Positions 54,801 through 61,516 of a DNA stretch of 64,000 bases are shown piece after piece. Position numbers and translations under genes: made by a program. The notes under the pieces were generated by a model. It was not told the origin of the DNA, searched no databases, and saw only the letters and a program-made list of their open reading frames with translations. The stretch's first letter is position 1. Each line of letters starts with the position of its first letter. Source of the stretch: Planctomycetaceae bacterium (GTDB lineage Bacteria; Planctomycetota; Planctomycetia; Pirellulales; Thermoguttaceae); assembly GCA_012719125.1 (NCBI GenBank), contig JAAYAY010000179.1, forward strand, positions 1-64,000. The letters are read 5' to 3'.

Positions 54801-56048
54801 CGCCGCGGCTGCTGCCGTGCCCTCTCGATGGACGACAAAACGGGGCGAATCAGCACTCGGCCGGACGAGTACCTTGCCGCCGGCAGTCTCCAATTCGACC
54901 AGGCACCCGTCGGCCAGCGTTGTGTGAAACCTGGGCGTTTGAACCGCAAGCCGGTGTTCTCCTTCCTCCGCCGCTGCCACCTCAATCAACGGCGTCGGCA
55001 CAATCTCGCTCGTCAGATAGAGCGTCTTCCCGTCTTTGCCGTAGCAGATCGATTCTCCCTGGATCCGCTCGGGAACAACGATCCTGCGGGCCGGGCGGGC
55101 AAAGGCCTGTTGCCAAGACTCGCCGTTTTCGCGCTGGTACTCGTAGGCGTTGCCGTAAGTAAGAATCACCGCACGGCGACCATCGGGTGAAATGTCCATG
55201 GCCGTGGCCGGCGGGATCTCGAGCGTCGCGATCCGCTTGGCGGGTACGGCCTTGTCCGGTTCGATCTTGGACCAGGGCAATTCATACACCAACGTGCCGC
55301 CGCCCCGCTGCTTCGTGGCCAGGTAGATGCAGTCCGACGCCGTATCGACCGCCAGGGCCTCGCAGTCGCGATGATCGTCCTCGAACGTGAGAAAGATCGT
55401 TTGGGCTACCGGCACGGTCTTGGATAGTACGCCCATTTCCTGGTCGGCCTTCGGCTCCTCAACCAGGTGCAGCACATGAACCGTGGCGGCCAGGCCGTTA
55501 TTGCCGCAATCGCCGACCAGCAGGTAGTCCTTTCCGTCGCGTTCGAAAGAAGCCATGTCCTCCCAGTCAAAAGCGTCGACACCCTCCAGCCGACAGGCCC
55601 CCAAATCACGGCCGTTTCGATCGAACAAGTAGATTTGGGCGTCGCCTCCCGAATCGTTGTGGGTCCAGAATGCCCCGTCGAGCCGGCGCGAACAGGCGAT
55701 ACCGCTGCTCTCCTCGACCGCCTTGTTAGCGAGCGTCGCAACGGTATGTCCGGTGCCGTAGGCCACACGTCCCGGCGGGTTCTCGGTGGTACCCTTAACT
55801 CTTTCGCGCCGTCGAATCTCATTCTGCAGGAAGGCCTGATCAGCCTGGCTCAAGTCATCCAGGGCAACGCCGAACACGCGTCCGTCCATCCGATGAAACC
55901 AAGCCCGTTCTGCCTGGTGCGTAACGAATTCCGCTTCGACCTTCCGCTGTCCCGAAGCGTCGGTCCAAACACGCACCTCTCCCGCGGCGGAAGTTCGCAC
56001 TGAGACAATGCTAAGCAAAGCGATCAAGATACGCGAAGACCAGCTCAT
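51834..56048 (-). CDS. Giant secreted fusion: SHD1, beta-propeller, DUF6259-like glycosidase, C-terminal beta domains
   Basis: ATG 56048 with AGGA upstream gives 1404 residues. After a signal peptide, an SHD1 domain (about 24-80; 'VRVWTDASGQRKVEAEFV', 'VALDDLSQADQAFL') leads to a propeller of about 90-390 ('SSGIACSRRLDGAFWTHNDSG', 'DWEDMASFERDGKDYLLVGD'). From about 430 to 980 is a glycosidase-like region with 'MLHVNYFGVDPKN', 'DALHLDQTLCIDNDHNGRID' and 'ALSGEGLNEVTYRHEAF', like DUF6259 barrels. The C-terminal 400 residues are beta-sandwiches. The combination points to exported glycan binding and hydrolysis; the exact substrate is unknown. Confidence 0.82.
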   Translation of the reverse strand: MSWSSRILIALLSIVSVRTSAAGEVRVWTDASGQRKVEAEFVTHQAERAWFHRMDGRVFGVALDDLSQADQAFLQNEIRRRERVKGTTENPPGRVAYGTGHTVATLANKAVEESSGIACSRRLDGAFWTHNDSGGDAQIYLFDRNGRDLGACRLEGVDAFDWEDMASFERDGKDYLLVGDCGNNGLAATVHVLHLVEEPKADQEMGVLSKTVPVAQTIFLTFEDDHRDCEALAVDTASDCIYLATKQRGGGTLVYELPWSKIEPDKAVPAKRIATLEIPPATAMDISPDGRRAVILTYGNAYEYQRENGESWQQAFARPARRIVVPERIQGESICYGKDGKTLYLTSEIVPTPLIEVAAAEEGEHRLAVQTPRFHTTLADGCLVELETAGGKVLVRPSADSPRFVVHREGTAAAAATSEGPAEPTGEGEVTVRHSGFEGLADGVGKTLVRTDTASSDVIVKQDYRGGTPGVWGVGWSIGRIPLEYSIIVPGHSGLRLTRDMPGRQMQFDYPRSWEAQLVIVEGEGHGFYVWAEDPNGRYKRLVVERDRDGWELSFITENDAPFDGKTSCESVPWHVNVYEGDWRVPARRYRDWAVTQFCPVPIEEQRPEWIRDIRVMVILGMDLKQLDLLATRLDPAQTVLYVPSWRAAGYDRDYPTYDRPLEGLKPFIARAHELGFRVMLHVNYFGVDPKNPLYEQFEPFQVRNCFGSHERQWWLWTRAEPEIRFAYINPALKAWRDLFTERMVKLCRDYDVDALHLDQTLCIDNDHNGRIDGLSMLEGNLALHRQLREALPDVALSGEGLNEVTYRHEAFAQRHAFGISHSEGTWDRERLALAHPISSYLFRRYTIINGYLGCAPPSQGQLYAAWNEAYEHWGVIPTLKPQGIDFGNPTGFARQFFDEAAFWQNRRLQIDLDGEWPASVAFPFRTDDGRRVERTVDGRMVFGKETVCQTISGATSIETAGTIAGWRAHDAERFFGLDPQRWYAVFPEPRSTGKFHVCRMPDGMIARSIVVLNELAMIRTESSKSVVADLVERLETAQGGSRPFHGDGYEDTGPFSGEDGAAFQREADDRLFAHPPWKARQTNPSTGKPDSSGTGVAYVRYSLELPGDGRLRFLTDVAMRASSVGQPNSDGATFRVTVRANDVERSAEIHQAADTGVPLELDLTDLGGQRVELELSIHPGPKRSPSFDWALWIRPRVEMDRSVEDTLSVAGGAPWSSALDASGSRELAADGSAQSVRTSFPGTIILLRDAPKPVAFPCDLTAADRQVCFLDETGQQWSTPQVASVQVGESRVGGTSLRGLFAHPPDGGRTVVLLPMRLLADAAAFRTRVGLRDGSKSTGVRFILEVNGQTLADELVLPGAWHDLEVDLSAWQDRPIVLGLVTDSAGSFYFDWAHWGQPRLEVK

Positions 56049-56431
56049 TCATGCGTTCCTTTGTCGATTCAATCGGGTGCTCGGGGCGCGCGTCGGCAAG
56101 CCCCCGGAGGTTTATTCTTTCTGGCTGGACTCTTACCGTCGTTCCCAACGCCCCATTGTTGCTTCCGAGACTCAGTATTCTCTCGTCACACGAACGACCG
56201 GACAACACGGGGTGTCCTGGTCAAGGCCCCACGCCTAACCCGTAATCCGAGGAGCCGGCGCGAAATAAGTCCTGTCCGCCTTGACATTTGCGCTCTCGGC
56301 AGATATCCAAGAAAGACGGGGATCCTGCCTCCGCCACTCGCCCTCGAACCTCGTGAAATCCTTCCCGTCGCCTCGGAACGTTTGGACCGCCACGCTCACT
56401 CCCCACAACCACAACCTGTGCGGTTGAAGTC
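56049..56431. other. Divergent intergenic region
   Basis: About 380 bases lie between the divergent fusion gene and the propeller operon, so promoters for both must be here. No strong -35/-10 pair, operator palindrome or RNA gene was recognised. Confidence 0.5.
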
Positions 56432-57841
56432 ATGAAGAAGGGCAGCGTCGACATCCTGTTGCCGTCCGCCTTGGGCGCTCTGGGGTGCATTGCCCTGGCA
56501 TTCTGGCTCACGGCGGGGCGCGCCGTGAACCTCGAGCCGCGGTTGCCCGGCAAGGACGGCGTTCCCGATTCGGCCGGTGCCGCCGACGTTCCCCCGCCCG
56601 AGCCCACCGGCGCCGTCCGGCTCGACGGTCAGCCCTCGTCGCTCCCCGGCAGTTGGCCCTGGTTTCGCGGCCCGGCCTTCAATGCGATTGCCCAAGACGG
56701 CGTCTCGCTCGCCCGCCAGTGGCCCACCGACGGTCCCAAGGTCCTCTGGAACGTCGAACTCGGCCCGGGGCATGCCGGTGCGGCCGTCGATGGCGGCCGA
56801 GTGTTCGTGCTCGACTACGACCCGGTCGCCCTTGCCGACACCATGCGTTGTTTCTCTCTCGAAGACGGGCGGGAGATCTGGCGGAACAGCTACCCGGTCG
56901 AGGTCGTTGAGAACCACGGCATGTCGCGAACCGTCCCCGCCGTGTCGGGCGATTGTGTCGTCTCCTTCGGTCCCAAGTGCCATGTCGCCTGCTGGAACGT
57001 CGAGACCGGCGACTGTCTCTGGCTCATCGATCTCGTACAGAAGTACGCTGCCAAGGTTCCCAACTGGTATGCCGGTCAATGCCCAGTCATCGACGGCGAT
57101 CGCGTCATCCTCGCCCCGTGTGCCAGGGCCTGCCTGATCGCCGTCGACCTGAAGTCCGGCGATGTGATCTGGGAATCCGAAAAGATCAGCAACTGGGAAA
57201 TGACCCACGGGTCGATCCTGCCGATGACCTTTGCCGGTAAGAAGATGTACGTCTACTGCGGTTCGGGCGGCGTGGTCGGGGTCGACGCTGCGGACGGCAA
57301 GGTCCTTTGGGAAACCAAAGAGTGGGTCGGCAACATGGCCACCTGTCCCACGCCCGTCGATATCGGCGACGGCCGGATCTTCTTCTCCAGCGGATACGGC
57401 GCCGGTGCCAAGATGATGCGGCTGGCCGAGACTGGCGGTGCCTGGTCGATCGAAAGTCTGTTCGAATTGAAGCCCAAGAAGTTCGAGTCGGAACAGCAAA
57501 CCCCGGTCTACCTCGACGGGCATATCTACGGCGTCCGCACCAAGTCCGGCGGCGAGCAACTTGTTTGCATGGATCTCGAGGGGAACGAGATCTGGAACAG
57601 CGGACGCGACAAGTTCGGCCGCGGGCCGTATATGATCGCCGACGGCCTGCTCATTCTCCTCGACGACGAGGGCATGCTCACCATCGCCGAGGCAACCGCG
57701 GAAGGATATCGACCGGTTGCCCAAGCGCAGGTGATTGAAGATGCACACGACGCCTGGGCGCCCATGGCCCTGGTCGAAGGCCGGCTGATCCTCCGCGACT
57801 TGACTCGCATGAAGTGTTTGAATCTGGCCGCCACGCCGTAA
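56432..57841 (+). CDS. Membrane-anchored PQQ-like beta-propeller protein
   Basis: The 469-residue product has one N-terminal membrane helix (about 8-28) and a Pro-rich linker, then an outward-facing propeller starting 'WPWFRGPAFNAIAQDGVSL'. Blades show the PQQ-type 'ALDxxTGxxxW' pattern: 'CFSLEDGREIWRN', 'CWNVETGDCLWLI', 'AVDLKSGDVIWES', 'GVDAADGKVLWET' and 'CMDLEGNEIWNSG'. There are several Cys. Such propellers either bind PQQ in dehydrogenases or act as scaffolds; the PQQ ligands cannot be confirmed. It opens the right-end cluster. Confidence 0.88.
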   Translation: MKKGSVDILLPSALGALGCIALAFWLTAGRAVNLEPRLPGKDGVPDSAGAADVPPPEPTGAVRLDGQPSSLPGSWPWFRGPAFNAIAQDGVSLARQWPTDGPKVLWNVELGPGHAGAAVDGGRVFVLDYDPVALADTMRCFSLEDGREIWRNSYPVEVVENHGMSRTVPAVSGDCVVSFGPKCHVACWNVETGDCLWLIDLVQKYAAKVPNWYAGQCPVIDGDRVILAPCARACLIAVDLKSGDVIWESEKISNWEMTHGSILPMTFAGKKMYVYCGSGGVVGVDAADGKVLWETKEWVGNMATCPTPVDIGDGRIFFSSGYGAGAKMMRLAETGGAWSIESLFELKPKKFESEQQTPVYLDGHIYGVRTKSGGEQLVCMDLEGNEIWNSGRDKFGRGPYMIADGLLILLDDEGMLTIAEATAEGYRPVAQAQVIEDAHDAWAPMALVEGRLILRDLTRMKCLNLAATP

Positions 57842-57857
57842 CCATCGGAATCGGAAT

Positions 57858-58928
57858 ATGACGAAACACAGCGCTGTCAAACCGGCCGGCCTGGGAGCGA
57901 TCCTGGTGATCGCCGCGGCAGTTTTCGTGGCTGCTTGGACAGTCTGGAAAGTCGACCGTTCCGGCAAGAACGGCAACACCCTGCCCGACGAATTCAATTA
58001 CCAGATCGAGCAGTACAAGAAGATCGATCCTGCCCTGATTGCCTACCGCGATGTCTTGGTCTTCCCCGCGAACATGGAGAGTGTAAAGGCCGTTGCCGTA
58101 GGCCCGGCAGACCGCATCCATGTGGCGGGCGACCGTGCTATCCGCATTTTTGACCCGAAGGGCGTCGAACTCCAGACGATCGAGTTGGAGGGGCCGCCTT
58201 CGTGTATCGCCGTTGCTCCGCCGGGGCACATTCGAGAGGGGTATGTCTTCGTCGGGATCGGCGATCATGTCGAACTGTTCGACTCCGGGGGCAACCGCAC
58301 TGCCGTTTGGCCGTCGCTGGGTGCGAGGGCCGTACTCACGTCGATCGCCGTGGCCGAAGCAGACGTGTTCGTGGCCGACGCCGGTCAGTCGCGAGTCCAT
58401 CGGCTGAACCCCGACGGGGAAGTACTCGGTGCAATCGGTGACTACGCTGACAAAAACAACCAGGCCGCCTTCGCCGTGCCCAGCCCCTTCTTCGACGTCG
58501 CCGTCCATCCCGACGGCTGGCTCCGGGTTGTCAATTCTGGCGCCCTCCGCGTGGAGGCCTATTCGTTCGACGGCAAGCTGCAACTCTTCTGGGGCAAGGG
58601 GGGCGCGGAGATCGACCGCTTCTTCGGATGCTGCAACCCGGCCAACCTTGCCGTGCTTCCCGACGGACGCTACGTGACCGCCGAGAAGGGTCTGGTGCGT
58701 GTGAAGATCTACTCCGCCGACGGCCATTTCGAGTCAGTCGTAGCCGGCCCGGAAACCTTCGGCGCGAACGCCGCCAGCGCGAACGAGAGCCTTTCCGACC
58801 ATGAATACACGGCCGTCGACGTCGCCATCGACGGCAAGCAACGCGTGATCGTCCTCGACCTGACGACCGCCCAGGTCCACGTCTTCGAACCGAACCAAGC
58901 AGCGGCCGACGGAGAGTCAGAAGAGTGA
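57858..58928 (+). CDS. Membrane-anchored NHL-type beta-propeller protein
   Basis: ATG 57858 is 16 bases after the previous stop and gives 356 residues. One N-terminal helix (about 11-31) anchors a six-bladed NHL-like propeller: 'VKAVAVGPADRIHVAGDRAI', 'VLTSIAVAEADVFVADAGQS' and 'FFDVAVHPDGWLRVVNSGAL'. 'FFGCCNPANLAVLPDGRYVT' holds an unusual vicinal Cys pair in a loop, which could be a metal site or disulfide. The tail is acidic. Probably a periplasmic partner of the neighbouring redox proteins. Confidence 0.85.
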   Translation: MTKHSAVKPAGLGAILVIAAAVFVAAWTVWKVDRSGKNGNTLPDEFNYQIEQYKKIDPALIAYRDVLVFPANMESVKAVAVGPADRIHVAGDRAIRIFDPKGVELQTIELEGPPSCIAVAPPGHIREGYVFVGIGDHVELFDSGGNRTAVWPSLGARAVLTSIAVAEADVFVADAGQSRVHRLNPDGEVLGAIGDYADKNNQAAFAVPSPFFDVAVHPDGWLRVVNSGALRVEAYSFDGKLQLFWGKGGAEIDRFFGCCNPANLAVLPDGRYVTAEKGLVRVKIYSADGHFESVVAGPETFGANAASANESLSDHEYTAVDVAIDGKQRVIVLDLTTAQVHVFEPNQAAADGESEE

Positions 58929-58939
58929 GCCTCAACCGT

Positions 58940-58987
58940 AGGACAGGTTTGTAACCTGTCCCGACAGGGTGCAATCCTGCCCTACCG
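58940..58987. repeat. Cruciform-type repeat (GGACAGGTT hairpins)
   Basis: GGACAGGTT/AACCTGTCC (58943-58963) and CAGG/CCTG (58967-58981) hairpins are enclosed by GTAGG/CCTAC (58940-58944 and 58983-58987). It sits 12 bases after the NHL-type gene within the cluster and may modulate transcript stability. Confidence 0.55.
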
Positions 58988-59003
58988 TAACCGACAAGCT
59001 GAA

Positions 59004-59360
59004 ATGGCAAGTCGCCGATTGAACCGAGACATGAAACACAGCGCAGCAGAACGTTTTCAAACCACCAATCGCAGGCAGTGGTTCACCAGCGCTCTGCGCT
59101 ACACGCTGCTAGGCGGCCTCGGCATCTTGACCGGGCATCTGGTGCTCAAGTCGCAAAACCCTGCGTGCCGCCGCAATATCCCTTGCCAACATTGTAGAGC
59201 CTGGCATTCGTGCAACCTGCCGGCGGCAATCGATGCACGTCGGGAAAAAGGTGACAGTCACCTTTTGTGCGAAGCACCGGGCACCGACCGAAGGTTGGTC
59301 GGGCCGTTTCGGCAAAAGGTGGCTGTCACCTTTTTCCACAGGCGGAAGGCGAGAGGGTAA
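59004..59360 (+). CDS. Small Cys-rich single-helix membrane protein with a repeat-encoded tail
   Basis: The frame gives 118 residues from ATG 59004, or 109 from ATG 59031. Residues about 20-48 'NRRQWFTSALRYTLLGGLGI' form a Tat-like/anchor segment, followed by 'CRRNIPCQHCRAWHSC' (Cys spacing 5-2-5), then LPAA, a plausible metal-binding motif. The last 40 residues are encoded by the palindromic element at 59243-59337 and are unlikely to be ancestral; the original stop was probably lost by its insertion. It precedes the Tat ferredoxin by five bases. Confidence 0.6.
   Translation: MASRRLNRDMKHSAAERFQTTNRRQWFTSALRYTLLGGLGILTGHLVLKSQNPACRRNIPCQHCRAWHSCNLPAAIDARREKGDSHLLCEAPGTDRRLVGPFRQKVAVTFFHRRKARG
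59243..59337. repeat. Palindromic repeat, AAAAAGGTGACAGTCACC type, inside a coding frame
   Basis: The left arm 59243-59273 (GGAAAAAGGTGACAGTCACC...) pairs almost perfectly with 59308-59337 (ending GCTGTCACCTTTTTCC). The loop contains its own CCGACC/GGTCGG stem. Its layout is like the repeats at 331 and 32704, but with a different core. Confidence 0.8.
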
Positions 59361-59365
59361 CCACC

Positions 59366-59971
59366 ATGTCGCAAGACAACCAACAGCTCGATCGGCGAGA
59401 CTTCATGCGGAACGGCACACGGACCGCCGGCGCGATCTTCCTGGCCGGGTTCGCCGGCGTGGTGGCCGGCCGAAAGGGCCACGCCGACGAGACGGTCTGG
59501 CAGATCGATCCCGACGTCTGCGTGGCCTGCGGCAATTGCGCCACCTATTGCGTGCTGGACGAATCGGCCGTCAAGGCGGTCCAGTGCTTTGATCTGTGCG
59601 CGATGTGTGACTCCTGCCCCGGTTACTTCGACCTCAGCCATCAGGAACGCACCACGGCTGCCGAGAACCAGCTCTGCCCGACCGGCGCCGTCCTGCGAAC
59701 CTTCATCGCCGAGCAGGCCGGTGTGCCCCGATTCGAGTACTACATCCACGAGCCCGACTGCATCGGCTGCGGCAAGTGCGTCGAAGGCTGCGCCATGATG
59801 AACGGGTCGCTCTATTTGCAGGTTCGCCACGACCGCTGCCTGAACTGCAACCAATGCGCCATCGCCGTCGCCTGTCCCAGCCAGGCTTTCCGCCGAGTGC
59901 CGGCCAACGATCCCTACCTCATGAAGAAGAAAGCACGCGCCGCGGTGGCGAGCAGAGGGGCGGAGGCATGA
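59366..59971 (+). CDS. Tat-exported ferredoxin-type 4Fe-4S protein
   Basis: ATG 59366 follows GAGAGGG and gives 201 residues. A twin-arginine signal 'LDRRDFMRNGTRTAGAIFLA' is followed by four Cys groups: C52-C55-C58-C62, C74-C78-C81-C84 with C104, C132-C135-C138-C142 and C158-C161-C164-C170, enough for three to four [4Fe-4S] clusters. It resembles the periplasmic NapG/NrfC-type electron-transfer subunits. Its TGA overlaps the ATG of the polyferredoxin gene, so the two are translationally coupled. Confidence 0.9.
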   Translation: MSQDNQQLDRRDFMRNGTRTAGAIFLAGFAGVVAGRKGHADETVWQIDPDVCVACGNCATYCVLDESAVKAVQCFDLCAMCDSCPGYFDLSHQERTTAAENQLCPTGAVLRTFIAEQAGVPRFEYYIHEPDCIGCGKCVEGCAMMNGSLYLQVRHDRCLNCNQCAIAVACPSQAFRRVPANDPYLMKKKARAAVASRGAEA

Positions 59972-61314
59972 TCAATCGGCTCCTATTCTTCTGGCCTCTG
60001 CTGTTGCTGCTCGCTTCGTCGGTATTCGCCGCCGAGCCGGCGGAACTGCTTTCGCGCCCCGTGATCGAGGGTCACAATACACCCACAAACGCGTACCCGG
60101 AGCCTCGCGCGACCAGCCTGGAATACCTGGACGTCGCCGTTCTCGTCCTGGCACTCAGCCTGGCCTCCTACTTCGCCCTCCGCCGGCGATCGCGTCGTGC
60201 CCTCTTCGTGCTCGCGATCTTCTCGCTGCTGTGGTTCGGCTTCCTGCGGGAAGGTTGCGTCTGCTCGATCGGCGCGATCCAGAACGTCGCCCTTGCCCTT
60301 GGCGATCCCACTTACGGCATCTCGTTGGCAATTGTGGCGTTCTTCGTAATTCCGCTGGGCTTCACCCTGTTCTTCGGGCGGACCTTCTGCTCCTCGGTAT
60401 GTCCCTTGGGCGCCGTTCAGGAACTGGTAACCCTCCATCCGGTCAAGGTCCCGACCTGGCTGGACCGTTCGCTCGGACTGATTCCGTACATTTACCTGGG
60501 GGCGGCCGTGGTGTTTGCCGCCACCGGCACCGCCTTCATCATCTGCGAATACGATCCCTTCGTTGCCTTCTTCCGCCTCTCGGGCAGTGCCAACATGCTG
60601 ATCTTCGGGGCCTGCTTCCTCGCGATCGGATTCTATGTGGGCCGGCCCTATTGCCGATACTTGTGCCCCTACGGCGCCCTGCTGAAGCTCGCGTCGAAAG
60701 TGTCGCGCTGGCGGCTGCGGATCCCGCCCGACGAGTGCATCAACTGCCGCCTCTGCGAAGACGCCTGCCCCTACGGCGCGATTCAGCCGCCAACGGTCGA
60801 ACAGTCCGACACGGACCGCCGCGCCGCGCGGCTCCGAACCGTCGTCCTCTTCGCCCTGGCGCCGGTGATCCTCGGCGTTTGCATTTGGGCGGGCGGAAAG
60901 CTGGGCGTTCCCATGTCCCATCTCCATCCCGAAGTGCTGCTGGCCGAACGGGTGCGGCTGGAAGAGACCGGCCGGGCTGAGGGCACGACCGACGCCAGCG
61001 ACGCCTTCTACAACACCGGGCGGCCGCGGGAGGAACTCTACGCTTCCGCCCTCCGGCTTCACGATCAGTTCACTAAGGCCGGCTACTGGCTCGGTGCCTG
61101 GGTCGGGATCGTTCTGCTCGTCAAGCTGATCCATACCAGCATCCGCCGGCGGCGGACTGAATTCACCGCTGATCGCGGCAACTGCGTCTCCTGCGGCCGT
61201 TGCTTCTGGTACTGCCCCGCCGAACAGGTTCGGCTGGGGCTGATTGACGGAGTTGAGCAGGCCTTGGAGATTCGAACAGGGACAGCAGCAACGCAAACGA
61301 CGGCCGACAAATGA
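59968..61314 (+). CDS. NapH/NosR-like membrane polyferredoxin
   Basis: ATG 59968 overlaps the upstream stop (ATGA) and has GGAGG before it; 448 residues. A signal/anchor is followed by about five membrane helices. Two CxxxCP loops, 'GRTFCSSVCPLGAVQEL' (about 137-153) and 'GRPYCRYLCPYGALLKL' (about 225-241), are hallmarks of the NapH/NosR family. Two further ferredoxin motifs are 'CINCRLCEDACPYGAI' (about 257) and near the C-terminus 'CVSCGRCFWYCPAEQ' (about 406). 'GCVCSIGAIQN' adds another Cys pair. It probably passes quinol electrons to the Tat ferredoxin. Confidence 0.9.
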   Translation: MINRLLFFWPLLLLLASSVFAAEPAELLSRPVIEGHNTPTNAYPEPRATSLEYLDVAVLVLALSLASYFALRRRSRRALFVLAIFSLLWFGFLREGCVCSIGAIQNVALALGDPTYGISLAIVAFFVIPLGFTLFFGRTFCSSVCPLGAVQELVTLHPVKVPTWLDRSLGLIPYIYLGAAVVFAATGTAFIICEYDPFVAFFRLSGSANMLIFGACFLAIGFYVGRPYCRYLCPYGALLKLASKVSRWRLRIPPDECINCRLCEDACPYGAIQPPTVEQSDTDRRAARLRTVVLFALAPVILGVCIWAGGKLGVPMSHLHPEVLLAERVRLEETGRAEGTTDASDAFYNTGRPREELYASALRLHDQFTKAGYWLGAWVGIVLLVKLIHTSIRRRRTEFTADRGNCVSCGRCFWYCPAEQVRLGLIDGVEQALEIRTGTAATQTTADK

Positions 61315-61330
61315 CACACCAGGTTGAGCA

Positions 61331-61429
61331 GGAACGTTGGAATGAGGGAACACTGGAATACTGGAATGACGTCCCATTTTGCCCTCCGACAATTCCATCG
61401 TTCCACAATTCCATCATTCCATCATTCCC
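61331..61429. repeat. GGAATG/CATTCC inverted microsatellite-like repeat
   Basis: 61331-61370 is built of GGAATG- and GGAAC-type units, and 61391-61429 of ATTCCATC- and TTCCA-type units, giving a loose inverted repeat directly after the polyferredoxin stop. It fills half of the 200-base gap to the last gene. Confidence 0.55.
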
Positions 61430-61516
61430 CGAAAACACCACTCCGTCGCACGCAAGGCCGGATCAGAAACGTTCACCCTCTCACCCTTGCCTTACCGGGG
61501 CCTGAACCACGCCGCT

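Noticed and set aside
59983-61398. 471-codon open frame on the minus strand across the polyferredoxin gene
   Set aside because: The plus strand encodes a protein with clear Cys motifs and membrane helices; the antisense frame is a GC-rich shadow without motifs.
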